From: Paramarasmius palmivorus | Lineage: Eukaryota > Basidiomycota > Agaricomycetes > Agaricales > Marasmiaceae | Reading direction: 5' to 3' | Assembly: GCA_037176845.1 (NCBI GenBank) | Contig: JAYKXP010000008.1 | Coordinates: forward strand, 434,001 to 498,000 | Length of the DNA: 64,000 nt | Part shown: one piece after another, positions 37,101 to 48,474 of the stretch | Layout: each line of letters opens with the position of its first letter | Position numbering within the stretch: position 1 is the first letter of the stretch | Notes under the pieces: generated by a model | Told to the model about the DNA's origin: nothing | Databases searched by the model: none | What the model saw: the letters and a program-made list of their open reading frames with translations, nothing else | Program-made: the position numbers and the translations under genes

Positions 37101-38709
37101 AACGGGATGGTAAATCCGTGTAGCCTGATGTGATGATTAAGGAACATGCATGATTACAGTGGGAACAAGTTCGTACCAATGATCTTGACACCGTTCTTAA
37201 CCGCGAGTTGTCCTGGCACCGTTGCTTCACAATTTCCACCCGCCTCAGCTGCCAAATCGACAATGACGGAGCCTTGCTTCATAGCAGCGACCATTTCATT
37301 GGTGATCAACTTAGGTGCGGGTTTTCCAGGGATAAGAGCCTGTACAATAAGGCGATGAGAACCGAAAGACATGCACTGATTTGAGATTACTCACCGTTGT
37401 GATAACTATGTCCACTTCCTTGCATTGTTCCATGAAGAGAGCCATTTCAGCTTCGATAAATTCCTTGGACTGCGAGGCCACGGTGAGTTTATACTAGCAT
37501 AGGTAAAGAGGATTTGATTTGCTTACCATCTCCTTTGCATAACCACCACCTCCGCCACCTTCTTCCTCGATCGATACTTCCAAGAACTGCGCTCCAAGGG
37601 ATTGAACCTGTTCGCGTGCAGCCGACCGTGTATCGAAGCCTCTAACTTCAGCACCTAGACGACGCGCCTAACAGAAAGGAATGAGAAAGATCAAAAAGCG
37701 AGGAAGTATTGGTGTACCGTGACAATAGCACTTAACCCAGCGACACCAGCACCTATGACCAAAACCTTTCCTGGTGGAATCTACCCAAAAATCAGAAATG
37801 AGTCATTCAGCACGCGACAATACGTACTTTTCTGTTGGAACATGTCAAGAAATCATGCTTTGGAAACAGAAATAGAAATCAACCCACCCTGCGGCCGTGA
37901 CTTGTCCCGTTAAAAATCTACCGAAATGGTTGGAAGCTTCCAAAACTGCCTTGTATCCCGCGATGTTTGCCATTGAGCTAATAGAGTGATGAGCGCGATA
38001 TTCCACGTATTCAGCGTTGCTTATCGAACCTTAGAGCGTCGAACACTTGAGCACGAGAAATTCGGGGTATCATGTCCATCTAAACGTACATCCGTTCAGT
38101 AGCCAGAAACAGAAAGGAACACAAAAAGACTCACAGCAAGCGCATCTACCTTGCGTGATGCAAGATGTTCTACGAGTTGCTTGTTTTGTGCAGGGTATAG
38201 GAAGGATATCAAAGTGCTTCCTTCCTTCAGGCTCTCCACCTCGCTTCCGAGTGCCGGGGGTCGGACCTTGAGTACCACGTCTGAAGAACTATACAGCTGC
38301 TCTCGAGCAACGATGGTGGCTCCAGCAGAAGCATACATTTCATCTAGAAACTGAGCCTCTGCACCAGCGTTGCTTTCAATCAGCACCTTTCCGAACCCTT
38401 TCTTCAACAATAGAGCCGCATTTTGAGGTGTAATAGACACGCGACGTTCATTTGTGAACGTCTCACGGGGAACACCGACAGTGAGAGATGAATAGGGTAT
38501 ACCCTTCGCCGCCGATTCAGAGGGTTTGTTTTCATTGGAGACCCTTGTAGAAGTATGAAAGCCTGTTGAACCGTCGCATCAGGTTGATCGGTGAATACGA
38601 GTCATAAATGAAGCGAACCTTGAGACACTTTTGTAGTCAATCTCCAGGAGACTCGCAGTCTGGGTAGACTGGAGCCTACTGCCAGCGCATAGGGCGGCAG
38701 ACAGGGCAT
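34159..38709 (-). CDS. NNT: Mitochondrial proton-translocating NAD(P) transhydrogenase
   Basis: Couples hydride transfer from NADH to NADP+ to proton entry across the inner membrane. About 25 exons, all in frame with no break. Exon 1 ([20 protein letters not shown]) is a presequence. Domain I follows: [18 protein letters not shown], then the NAD fold [19 protein letters not shown] and [16 protein letters not shown]. The membrane domain starts near [12 protein letters not shown] and includes [13 protein letters not shown] and [19 protein letters not shown]. Domain III carries the NADP site [29 protein letters not shown] and [10 protein letters not shown]. The order is that of animal NNT, one fused chain. 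Intron 35173-35125 is GC-AG. Exon 11 (36422-36407) is only 16 nt. The stop lies in exon 25 after [11 protein letters not shown]. Confidence 0.96.
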
Positions 38710-39059
38710 CTTACGATGCAGGAAGTGAAAGGTATGCCAACGTGGAAAGTTGACCAGAACTGACCGAATTCAGCAGCCTTGACATCAACCATGCGACAGA
38801 TAGATAGCCGACCCTCCGAATCGGCCCGTGGATTGGCCGATTCCATTTGAATTTACCCCGCATTCTGGCATTCTGATGAGGACCAGATCTGGGCGAACTG
38901 GACCTGAAAAGACCCCGGCTGGGCCATTTGAGCTCTCTTGCGTGCTGGAAGAGGAACTGTTCTCAACAAAAGCCCTTTCTGGATAAGTATGTCATAGATA
39001 TGTACATGATATATGGATACAAGTTTGTTCAATCTAGCAAGATGGCCACGGTATATGCA
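38710..39059. other. Intergenic region, 350 bp
   Basis: Between the aldolase stop and the NNT start on the same strand. Contains CCGAATCGGCCC and CCGATT sequences near 38816-38845 that form short inverted repeats; no function assigned. Confidence 0.5.
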
Positions 39060-40362
39060 CTACTTGCTCTTTCCGCTTATTTCTCGCTCCAATTTGACAA
39101 GATCTTGGGTATGTGGGTGTTCCCATAGAGCTTGACCAGCGCTCGGTTCGATAGGCGGGAGTGGCCGACGAGGAGCACCGCCATAGCCGTACAATTTCTC
39201 TAGCAGGTATTTGGTGCCCGCGATAGATGCTTTAGCAATCGTGTAATCGGCTCTGGCAATGATGCCTTGGAGACGTTGTGCTTCCTGGAGCTGTGAAAGG
39301 TCCTTTCTAGCGGCTTCAGAGAGTCGGAATAGCTCAGCGATCGCGTGCTTCAACCATGTCAGCTGAGATGATCACGCTTGATCAGGAAAATCCGTACCGG
39401 AGCAACGTTGCCCAACCCCGTTATAGCACCGTGTGCATTAGCATACGTAGAGGGTGTTAGGAAGTCTATAAATCCTCCCAAAACAAGGAAAGGTGCGTGG
39501 GTTCTTCCGAGGATGTTTAGCATCAAAGTCGGGGTCAGAAACGACATTGGCGATCCTGGTCAACTTGCCGACGTTACCGCACCTGAAAAGGCACGTTCAG
39601 TACAAGATGCTGCGCGCCAAAAGAGAGCGAGAGCGTACGTGAGCTTCACCCCACAGGTGTTTGCGCATTCAGTAGCTAGCTCGGTGATCAGGTCCGAGTC
39701 CAGATCAATTCCGCCACTTGCACCAGGATCTGATAGGGTTTGTTAGCTTTTCTCGGATAATCCCCAACAGTTGATGGCGCTCACAATTGTAAATCATAAT
39801 GGGAATGGGGCTCTTTTCCGATACTTCGCGGAAGAAATCCTTCAATGCTTTCTTGTTGTTCGCAAGAGCGCCTGAGAAATAACCACTGGTGATGACGATT
39901 GCAAAGTCTGCGCCAGCATTGGCAGCTTCGACGGTAAGCTCCAGCGTCTCTCTTGTACTACCAGCACCAGTGCCGACGATGAGAGGAACCTCTGGGAAGC
40001 CATTAGCATCAAGCGTTCGCCGCGCTGCCTTGATAAGTGTGACCCTCTCGGAATGTGACAAATGGAGGGCCTCTCCCATCGAACCCGCGATTAATGGTCC
40101 AACGCCGGCGGAGGTGACTCGGAGAACGTGCTTTTGGAACGATTCGACGTCTAAAAGAAATTGAGTATTTTCCTGCGCGAGATAAGCCAAGAAACGTACC
40201 AAGATCTTCATTCTCAAGGAAGAAGGTCGGAATGGGAGCCTATGCAAATATTAGAACAAGATCAAGGAGAAGGGAGCAGCGACGCACATAGATCCCGGCT
40301 TTCAAAACACGGGAGCCTCGTCCGTTGATAGCATGTACTCCATTGACACCGTTCGCGGCCAT
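39060..40362 (-). CDS. DHDPS/NAL-family class I aldolase
   Basis: Exons: 40362-40288, 40239-40200, 40150-39785, 39729-39639, 39582-39398, 39362-39060, about 350 aa. The TIM-barrel signatures of dihydrodipicolinate synthase-like enzymes are present: AGVGPLIAGSMGEALHLSHSE, VPLIVGTGAGSTRETLEL, PIPIMIYN (the tyrosine of the catalytic relay), and CGVKLTCGNVGKLTRI with the Schiff-base lysine at GVKLT. Fungal members include 4-hydroxy-2-oxoglutarate and L-threo-3-deoxyhexulosonate aldolases. Lysine in fungi is made by the aminoadipate route, so a DHDPS role is unlikely. Exon 5 has one extra base near 39495-39510, before APFLVLGGFIDFL. Exact substrate unknown. Confidence 0.85.
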
Positions 40363-40564
40363 TTCAGAATGAGTGTTCGGGGGATATGTGTTCCAAAAGA
40401 GCTGTTTCCCTCCAAAGTATATAAACTAGTCTGGCTGGTCGGACCGGACATCCCGGTCCGACAACTGCCGCCGATCCGCGCTGTTCCGTTCATGCATACC
40501 GACACGAGATGGCTAATCACATCCGGCGAATTAGTGGGGGCTATCAATGCCTGCCTGGGCTGCT

Positions 40565-41895
40565 CTATTTTTCCTGAATAACTTCTATATGTTGCAGTAC
40601 CTCTCTCTCCCATGCAGTCAATCCTTCTTCATCGCGTTCCGCCTCAGCTGATTCAGCAAATGCCTTCTCAAATATGTCCCAGGACAGGCACCGGCGGTCG
40701 TTCTCTTCCTCAGGCTCTCCCAACACGAAACGACCCTGTCGAGAACGCGTTAGCGTAACAACATGACCGGCGGAGCCTAGTGCATGGGCAAGGTCGTGAA
40801 CGATAGAACGGACATAGGTGCCTCCGGATACTTTCATGCTAAGCACGAAAGCAGTAGGTACCTCATCCCCTGATATCACCTCAGGCTCATCTTTGATACT
40901 AGCGCCTTCGTCTACTCCCTGAATAGCCTTCTCCACGGCTTTTTTCTCCTCCTCGGAGAGTGACTTTTCTGGCCATTTAAACGAATGGTCATTCCCCAGC
41001 CATTCCTCCAGTTTCAAACTGTGCACTGTCACGGACCGTGGCTCTATGGGTCGAGGAAGAGGAATTCCTTTCCGTGCATATTCGTAGAGGGGCTTGCCGT
41101 CCATTTTTAGAGCCGAGAAGCTGTTTGAGAATGTCAGTGCATGGAGCACTTGATCACAAAAGTAACTTGCATAGGAGGTGTCTGCTTGATTTCACCAGCG
41201 AATTGGGACAAGGCTTTCTCTACATCTTCTCTTGTGACATGCTTCCATGGTGCTGTTCGAACTTTTGCGCCTTCGCTATCATAAGAATCCGTTTCACATC
41301 CCAATAGGCAGGTCGTGCGATATTCCTAGTAAATCGAGGTTTAGCACCGAAATCGACGAAACACGGGCGCGTCCAAGTATACCTTGGTGCAATCCAAAAA
41401 CTGTGTTAGTTGTTTTGTTCCTTTGTTAACGCCTAGCACTATTGTTGCCCTTAGCTGAGGAGTTGACTATCATTTGCATTTCAAAACACACCGAGGACGC
41501 CATCTGCCAGTGGATCTAACGTTCCTCCCTGTCCCAATTTTACATCGCCTCCGCGTTTCATACGTCTTCTCTTAGCTTTTCCTCCTTGCGCTTGTTGTCC
41601 CTTCTCGGGCGACACGAATAATTTTGAACCCGAAAATAAAGGCTGTAAATTGTTTACTGGTACGGTGAGGATCCTAATACCGACGCAAAAGAATGCCCAA
41701 CTCACAAAGTGACATCGATGTCGGCCCGCTCGGTTTGATTATTCCAAACAGTCCAGAAACTGGCAGAGATGGTACTGTAACTTTCGGCATCGTTGAGAAT
41801 CTTGATGTCTTTTTGCAAGGATATGATGTTGATAGTATTAGGTTTCGGGTGCTGAGACGGAGTAATTTCCGAGTGAGATGCTGGGCCATATGCAT
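40565..41895 (-). CDS. PUS4: PUS4/TruB tRNA pseudouridine-55 synthase with optional presequence
   Basis: Makes pseudouridine 55 in the T-loop of tRNAs. Exons: 41895-41706, 41656-41492, 41432-41383, 41325-41171, 41120-40565; 371 aa from the first ATG, 336 aa from a second in-frame ATG at 41790. TruB motifs: FGIIKPSGPTSM, then KLGQGGTLDPLADGVLGV with the catalytic aspartate in [28 protein letters not shown]-type motif III (split by an intron), and SGGTYVRSIVHDLAHAL. The extra 35 residues (AQHLTRKLLRLSTRNLILS) are basic and lack acids, like a mitochondrial signal. Intron 41170-41121 is GC-AG (AT|GCAAGT). The frame is intact throughout. A variable insert rich in lysine/glycine precedes the catalytic loop. 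Confidence 0.93.
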
Positions 41896-43016
41896 GCGCA
41901 GTAGTTTACATACAAACTGTCTTTCGGGCGGTGAAAAGAGGGTTCACGCTATCGCGAACAGATGGTCAGTTGGACAGGGGATGTAGCGTTATGAAAGGGT
42001 TGATGCACGTTATTGGCAAGAAATTGCTTTGCAAACGGTACCGATAGCGCGTAGTCTCCCCTAGGCAGACTCGATATCGCTCGACAGCTCGCTTGATATG
42101 AGTCTGCTTCAAATCACGGTCCCTTACCCGTACCCTTCCTCAAGGTTTCCGCGAATCCGTATATGGAAATAAGATAAGTCATGTGATATAAATTTTGCTT
42201 AAGGGCAGGCTGATTTCGGTCAGGTCTACGATCAATCTACGGTTAACCTCTACCTTCGCGTTACTACTTCGTTCAGTAAACCCGGACTTGGCTATTGTAA
42301 TCTGCTCTATCTCTTAAAATATCAGTTCTGCGATTCTCTACGGTCAAAAATCACATTCCTTTCTCATCATCATCCTGATAAAAGCTTGGTTTTGACAGAT
42401 TCCAACAGTGATCGACTCGGAACCAGAGGTGATTTTTCAGAGACGCGATACTTCAAGTTATATTCCGAGAACCAAATATCGCAGTCCAGCTTGAATAGAT
42501 GCATGATCGTGTCTATACTCGCGATCATGGCGGCACTCGTTTCGCTAGAAACACTCGTACAAATGGATAGAACTCCCGCCCCGCGTTTGAACTTGCCTTC
42601 GACGTAAATATGTCTATCAAACACAATATCCCTTTCATTTGCAGCATTTTTGAGCTATCTTTCATAGTTTTACCCTTCTATACAATTCAGCTGGCTGATC
42701 TGTACGAAAGTGGCTGGACATGCGATGGAGTATGATACAGAGTGTCCAACCGTGTTTACTAGTGCTGGGGCTGAGGAGGCAAGCCATCATCAACCCTGTA
42801 GCAACATGCATACATCCCAGTACTAATAATGATCTTTTTGGGTGAAATAGTGCAGTGGTTGCGACAAAATGCTCAACGTTCAAGTCGTTATCTGCTTTCC
42901 AGCTCTTATCAGCCAGTTATCAGAACCCCATATGGGAATCATGTGACACATATTTTGGGGTACGGTTTCGGACCCGGAAAAAAAAGCAGACTAGATAGCG
43001 CGGCCCGCCAGAAAAT
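41896..43016. other. Gene-poor stretch upstream of the retroelement, about 1.1 kb
   Basis: Between the PUS4 start and the element. Several short frames (up to 84 codons) lack any recognisable domain, codon pattern or splice structure. I see no RNA gene. It probably holds the PUS4 promoter and non-coding DNA. Confidence 0.55.
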
Positions 43017-43029
43017 TTTTTGACATTTC
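43017..43029. repeat. Target-site duplication, left copy
   Basis: TTTTTGACATTTC, identical to 45032-45044 and directly next to the poly(T) end of the element. The left copy has one more upstream T than the right. Confidence 0.9.
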
Positions 43030-43324
43030 TTTTTTTTTTTTTTTTTTTTTGTGGAGCGTTTATGAAGAGGTTAACCTTTCGGAAAGCAAACGTGGTGGTT
43101 CCCCTCGAGTCACCGATAGTCAGCGACTGTCCTAGAGGCCGACAAAGTCGGTGCTCCTCTTCCGCATGTGGGGCAAGGAAACTAGACCTCGCCATGGACC
43201 TGAAACTAAGATATACCACCTGGAGGAATGCATTTCCGCACGCTCGGTTGTCAGCGAGCAGTGTGAGACTAAAAGTAGATCCTCAGAGGCCAACCACCGC
43301 GTAGGTTGGCCCCCTCCTCGAATA

Positions 43325-44944
43325 CTACCTACTACTCACTAGAACCCCCAGCCCTCGATTCCCGAGGGTTTGGTCCCTCTCCTCACCCCATGTGGCCGAA
43401 ACCAAGCCTTTGGAGAGTGCTTTCTTCCCATATCGTCGCTTATTTGTGAGGAGGATGTCAATTTTCCGTCTGGAATCGATGGTATACTTCCATCTGTTAC
43501 TTATTTCCCGCAGAGACTTCGGGCCTGATTCATTGATGATTCTCTCGTTTCTCATTTTCCATATGAGGAAGGCAGCTTCCGAAACTAAAATCTGGTACAG
43601 CCTCGTTCTGCCTCGTGCTTCCAGGGACTCGTCGGCTCCAAATGACACGTTCGCGCAGGCCATGATGATGTCCAGTGTTGGTTGTTCCCAGTCATCACTC
43701 GCGGTCGCTTCTCGCCAGACTGTTTCGGCTTCTTTCCATATCTCAGCTTGACCTGCCGTGGCGCATTCGAGGAGGATGTGTTGTAGTGTTTCTTCAGACT
43801 GGCACTGGGGGCACCTGGCTCGGGATTCACATCCAGGTATGTCTTCCCAGTCTTTTCCGAGACGGTATGCACCATGGATGATCTTATATACGAAGTTCCG
43901 TACCTGCCTGGAGATGGTCTTATTCTTCAGGGACCTCCAGAACTGTTTTGTGGATGGCTTTTCTCCCGACATCTTTTCCGTCGCTCTCCTCGCGTTCTCT
44001 ACGTTCCTGGCCGTCCGTTTCCGATCTATCTTCCTCTGGTACTGGTATGAGGTTTTCGTAATCTGGCGTATTGCTTTGTATGCCTGAGCTTGTGTTATTC
44101 CTTTTAGTTTTGCACCTGAAACATGAAGCGGTGGGGGGATGGTCATATCGATGAGGTCAGCGGATGTTTTACCACGTCCTTCGTTCGCTAGGGAATCCGC
44201 CTTTTCGTTGCCGTCAATTCCAGAATGACCTTTGACCCACTGAAACGTTGTCAGGGTCTTCCGTGCTCGTAGTCTCGCGGCGGTCACTTGGAAGAGGTGT
44301 GCATTCTCGACGCCGATGTAGCCCGAGTCTTCCCATTTCCGGAGGTGCTTTGTTATTCCCTCGATAACGTATTTCGAGTCGCTCATGATATTCAGGTCAA
44401 ATGGCGGGAATGTCTCCGCTACTTCTTTGACCGCCAGTAGCTCCCCGACTTGGTTGGATGGCTCTAGTTCCCTGGGTACTTTGATTGCTCGGTTCCTGTG
44501 GTCCGCATCGTTCACAAAGATTCCAGCTCCAGCTTCCGCATCGTTTCCACCATTGTTTGTGCATGATCCGTCGGTATAGACGTCGAGTGGAAGTAGGCCG
44601 TTTTCGGGGTATACTTCAGTGTTTGGTATGTCTGTTCCTCCTACTTCTTCAGTAAATATCCTGAAGGCTTCCTCCAGGTCTCCATCTGTTGTGATTTTCG
44701 GGTCAAATGCGACGCAATCTTCGGATGATATCTTCCATGGGAGCTCTCGGTGTTCGTAATCTTCGGGTTGGGGATGCGTGGGGTTCCATTTTGGCGGCAG
44801 GGCGTCCAGTAGTCGCTTGGCTTGGGTGAAACACTTGTGTGGGTTTGGACATAGGCCTCTGGTGTTGCTTCGTGTGCGCTTGCATCTACGGCATCGACAG
44901 TCTCTCCGTGGTTTATGTGTTTCCTCGTTCAGGTAGTTGGCCAT
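43325..44944 (-). CDS. RNase H type-1 / zf-RVT protein of the retroelement
   Basis: An unbroken 539-aa frame. N-terminal cysteine-rich segment CRCRRCKRTRSNTRGLCPNP. RNase H domain from about residue 120: DVYTDGSCTNNGG (first Asp), SNQVGELLAVKE (Glu), IMSDSKYVIEG (second Asp), FQWVKGHSGIDGNEKADSLA (His and last Asp), so all catalytic residues are present. A zinc-binding region of the kind found after RNase H in non-LTR elements follows: CESRARCPQCQSEETLQHIL. A frame can be read further upstream only through the homopolymers and flanking DNA, so I start at the first ATG inside the element. This RNase H protein type is common in mushroom-forming fungi. It may cut RNA/DNA hybrids; whether it acts in the absence of reverse transcriptase is unknown. 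Confidence 0.9.
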   Translation of the reverse strand: MANYLNEETHKPRRDCRCRRCKRTRSNTRGLCPNPHKCFTQAKRLLDALPPKWNPTHPQPEDYEHRELPWKISSEDCVAFDPKITTDGDLEEAFRIFTEEVGGTDIPNTEVYPENGLLPLDVYTDGSCTNNGGNDAEAGAGIFVNDADHRNRAIKVPRELEPSNQVGELLAVKEVAETFPPFDLNIMSDSKYVIEGITKHLRKWEDSGYIGVENAHLFQVTAARLRARKTLTTFQWVKGHSGIDGNEKADSLANEGRGKTSADLIDMTIPPPLHVSGAKLKGITQAQAYKAIRQITKTSYQYQRKIDRKRTARNVENARRATEKMSGEKPSTKQFWRSLKNKTISRQVRNFVYKIIHGAYRLGKDWEDIPGCESRARCPQCQSEETLQHILLECATAGQAEIWKEAETVWREATASDDWEQPTLDIIMACANVSFGADESLEARGRTRLYQILVSEAAFLIWKMRNERIINESGPKSLREISNRWKYTIDSRRKIDILLTNKRRYGKKALSKGLVSATWGEERDQTLGNRGLGVLVSSR

Positions 44945-44964
44945 TATCTCTGCATCTCCCAAAA

Positions 44965-45031
<67 letters not shown>
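44965..45031. repeat. T17-A50 homopolymer junction at the element 5' end
   Basis: On plus, 17 T are followed at once by 50 A. The 17 T can pair with the adjoining A as a near-loopless hairpin. The exact run lengths are doubtful because the sequence shows many one-base errors elsewhere. Confidence 0.85.
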
Positions 45032-45035
<4 letters not shown>

Positions 45036-45044
45036 TGACATTTC
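45032..45044. repeat. Target-site duplication, right copy
   Basis: TTTTTGACATTTC directly after the 50-A run; matches 43017-43029. A 13-bp duplication fits target-primed reverse transcription. Confidence 0.9.
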
Positions 45045-45247
45045 GCATCATGCCACCCAGCCACTACCACCACAGTCCAGATCCAGGCTAAGCTTTGTCT
45101 ACGATACAGATAGTTACAGACCCTTTAAACCCGATAATATACCATCCGAATAAGCATATCTTAAACAGTATCGATAATGCCAGTACTACGTGTAATGCTT
45201 GACAGAACACTAACCCTGAAGACCTGACAGCTCCCATTTACAGCTCC

Positions 45248-48200
45248 TTACGAGGTCGGCGGTTTTACAGTCCAGAAACCTCCACATATGCATCTTCGGG
45301 TCCACCATCTACTTACACGGACTTCTCTCGGTAGACGAGAATCTTCCTGCCCTCCTTCTGTTTGACCACCGCATCGGAGGCACAACAATGTAGTGTTCCT
45401 CTTCAAGAGAAGGCTCTTCGTCACCACGTCCTTCACTTGAGGTTTCCTGGGCTGCTCGCCAGGAAGACCATCAAGGAGATCGTTTGGTTTTAGGAAAATT
45501 TTCGACTTGTCCAAGACCTTGGACTGTAAGATTTTGGGCAGATGTGTCTTGAGATGTTGTAATTGATCCTGAATGGGGGTGCACAAGGCGAGGGACCTTC
45601 TGGCTTGCGCAGCTATTCGTTCCATCAGCCCTTCGATGCCCGGAGGACAAATGAATGAACTTACCATCAACCGTCTGTATCGAGTCACGTAGATCCGTTA
45701 GAATGGGGATTAAACCACCCAGATCGACCCCAGAACAATCAATCTGGTCAATGAGAACGTCTCTCGCTATCTGAGAATTCTCGGAGCGTGCGGTCAATGC
45801 TCCAAGGAACTCGCGGAACTTTTTTACATTAGTGACGGCATCTAGGACGTTTTGCAACGCCTGTGGATGCGCAAAATGTAGCATGTTTGGTGAAACAGTG
45901 ACGTTGCTGTCAGGTGTGGATGGTCCTACGGAAGTGGTTCGCGTGAGCCCATAAACTTTAACGTTGCGGTAGAAGTTACCATCTGGTCGACTTGATGATG
46001 CTGTGTCCCATAGTAAAATGCATTCCTTCATTGTCTTCTCGAGAAATGCCATGACCCAGATGCTGGCATCGACTAGTTGCCATACTGCGTCTGGAGAGCA
46101 CGACTCAGTCGATGACTTGAATGAGGTCAAACGGTACTTACCTGTATTAAAAGCGTCACCTTCTCTACACTCGTCAAATATCAAATTACAGGCCACAAGT
46201 GAGCAAATGTCGTGCGCAGCCTGCCAGCGGGCATCTGCATCCTCGCGCTCGCGCTCATGCGTGGGTCTAGATGCCTTGAGTCTTAATGGCTGCAGTGTTA
46301 GCACCTTGCAACTGGAGCCGTGATGCTGAACTTACCGATAAGTCTCAAGGCACGCACCGACCTGTTGGATCCATGCTCGTGCCGATATATTGTGATGTTC
46401 ATCTAGAACCGAGAAGCTCTGGTTGAGGATATCCGCAATAACGTTGGATGATAACGAATGATGAGATATTTGAAGCGTGATGTCTGTAGTGGCACGCTGA
46501 GAAAGTATGGCGGCAACAAGTGCGGCAGAGAGGGACGGTCCGTTTGAGATTTGAAGCTTTCGCTGCGGAACCTTCTGTAAAGAGGTTTGCGTATTCCACA
46601 ACGACGCTGACACAGCGCATAACATAGAATTATTTGGTGAGGTGGTGACATTTACGCACACTGCAGAAGGGGTTTTTCAGTCAAGACTGCACTAAGAAGG
46701 AAGAGGAAGTTACCATCTAAACCGGGTTTATCACTAGCTTTTAGGATGGGTAAGGATTCCCATTCATCATCGTTTGTTAGATTAGGTCTAATGAATGGGG
46801 CGCGTTAGTAGAGCAGTGTATCGCAAAATCTTGGGCCTACATGGAAAGTATATGGAGGGACCCAACGGGTGTCTCTTTCGATTTGGCCAATGATCGAGGT
46901 TGCGTACCAGACCTCCAATACACGCCAGCAATGACATTGCATGCCCCAGAAACAGGTCTACAAGGCACGACAAAACCGACTATGCCAGCATCGAATGTTC
47001 GGCTGGATTCATGGGTAATGACCTTTGGATTTTTATCAGCACAGAGCCAAGGGCATTCAAGGTATTACATAAATACCCAAGGAATGGGACTGTCCGGTCT
47101 AGGCTGTCGTAGCAAAGAATAGCATTCGATATTTGTTGTGGGAACTGATGTATCTATACAGCTATTCAGTCATTCAGTCACCAGCCCAATTGTAGACTTA
47201 CAATCTTGAAAATCGAAGAAATTCGCCACTAGATAAAGGCCACCTTGGGGAGTTTGATTATTCTTGGGTCGCGCAGTAAAGTTTAAATCTTTTAATCTCG
47301 CATCCTTCACTTGTATCGGCGGTAAAGGCCTCGTTCCAATAGCTAAGAAAGAAAAGATATCAGTCGACAAGCGTCAAACCTGAAGTATGACTACTCTCAC
47401 CCAGTTGTACTCCAGTAAAGTTCAGCAACACTTCGCATAATTCAATTGTACATTCTTCCTCGTAATCTTCCGGTATATTTCGCAGGACTTCTAACTGAGT
47501 CTCGTCGCGTTCCGTAGGCCCGCCGACCTCAATTGAGTTGAATTGGGTAACTGTGAGTGGTAATGGGTATCTTTGGGATCGGGTAGCAACAATTATGGAG
47601 GACTCTGTATACCGTTAATTTGTGAGGCGACGAGTTGTTGAAATAGTACCAAGATCCATACCGTGGTAGCTCAAACCTATAGCAGCGGTCGTACATATTC
47701 GGGTGCTGTTGAGTTCATTCGGGGGACTGGGTTCCGTTTTTGTTGCATTTTCAACCGTCACCGATTGTTTAAGAAGGGAACATGTGAGCATCTTAAAGTT
47801 GGAGGCATTTTGACGGAAGTAGCATAATATGACTTGATGGTTTTCGGTGACGAGGAGCATTGTTGCGGTGGAAATTGCTATTCGAGGTCCGCGGTAAGGT
47901 AGACGAATCGGTTTTTGGGTTACGGGGTCGCAAATCCACTGTCATGTTGCAGATTCAATGATAAGGTAGAGCTCGAACACTAAAGACGACGTACTTCACG
48001 ACCGCTGCCGATCCATTCTGCCTTAACTAACCCGGAGGGACTCGTCCACCAGTCTCTGACCGTCCATTTATCCAACTCAAGACCACGCTTCCAAAAACAA
48101 CAAACTCCCTCGACATTATGACCCGGGAAGTACGCAAACAACCATTCATCGTCCGGAGACACAGATATGACGCTTGCGGGTCCATACGAATCCGGTTCGG

Positions 48201-48474
48201 TCTGAAGGGGAGGTGGTGATGGTAGAACAAATTGTTTCGAAGAAGAATAGTATCTTCCGCAGATTACTGGCCGTGTTCCATGTCCGGTAAATATTATTGA
48301 AGAATTAGACCACTCTACTGGACTAAGCTCGGGTTTAGTAAGGGAATCAAGAGACGGAGGAAGAACAGACCGTCGAGGATATTCAATTGCTGGATAGAAA
48401 TCGTACCAGCCTGCATTCCAGCTAGAATCTTCCTTGAGTTTCCCTTTTGACGGTGAGCCGGGCGGGAGTTTCAT
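45248..48474 (-). CDS. MED16: Mediator tail subunit MED16 (Sin4-like)
   Basis: A multi-exon gene. The N-terminal half is a WD-like region (WNAGWYDFYPAIEYPRR, ICGRYYSSSKQF, ASVISVSPDDEWLFAYFPGH). The middle is helical (DAVWQLVDASIWVMAFLE, then KTMKECILLWDT). The C-terminus has the MED16 zinc-like motif: CLRCGGQTEG and, after 20 residues, RRCICGGFWTVK. Boundaries that can be read include 47980 onward (WIC...), an intron ending before SSIIVATRSQRYPLPL, and one before AIGTRPLPPIQVKD. Near 45663 either a 34-nt intron or one extra base lies between TVDG and LMERIAAQ. The start at 48474 is the first usable ATG, because an upstream stop interrupts that frame. MED16 links activators to Pol II through the tail module. 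Confidence 0.78.

Larger units (their letters stand above)
43030..45031 (-). mobile_element. Retroelement copy (LINE-type 3' part, RNase H + zinc ribbon), poly(A)-tailed
   Basis: A 2.0-kb insertion read on the minus strand. Its 3' end is a run of 21 A (T on plus, 43030-43050). Its 5' end is a run of 50 T followed by 17 A (plus 45031-44982 and 44981-44965). The unit is bounded by matching 13-bp sites. It holds one intact frame with RNase H and reverse-transcriptase zinc-binding domains, then about 270 nt of 3' UTR. No endonuclease or reverse transcriptase is present, so it is either a 5'-truncated LINE copy or a non-autonomous element mobilised in trans. The intact reading frame, tail and duplication suggest recent insertion. 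Confidence 0.9.

Noticed and set aside
44945..45073. Upstream extension of the retroelement frame through poly-F and poly-K
   Set aside because: This part translates the homopolymers and the flanking host DNA beyond the target-site duplication, so it is not part of the element.
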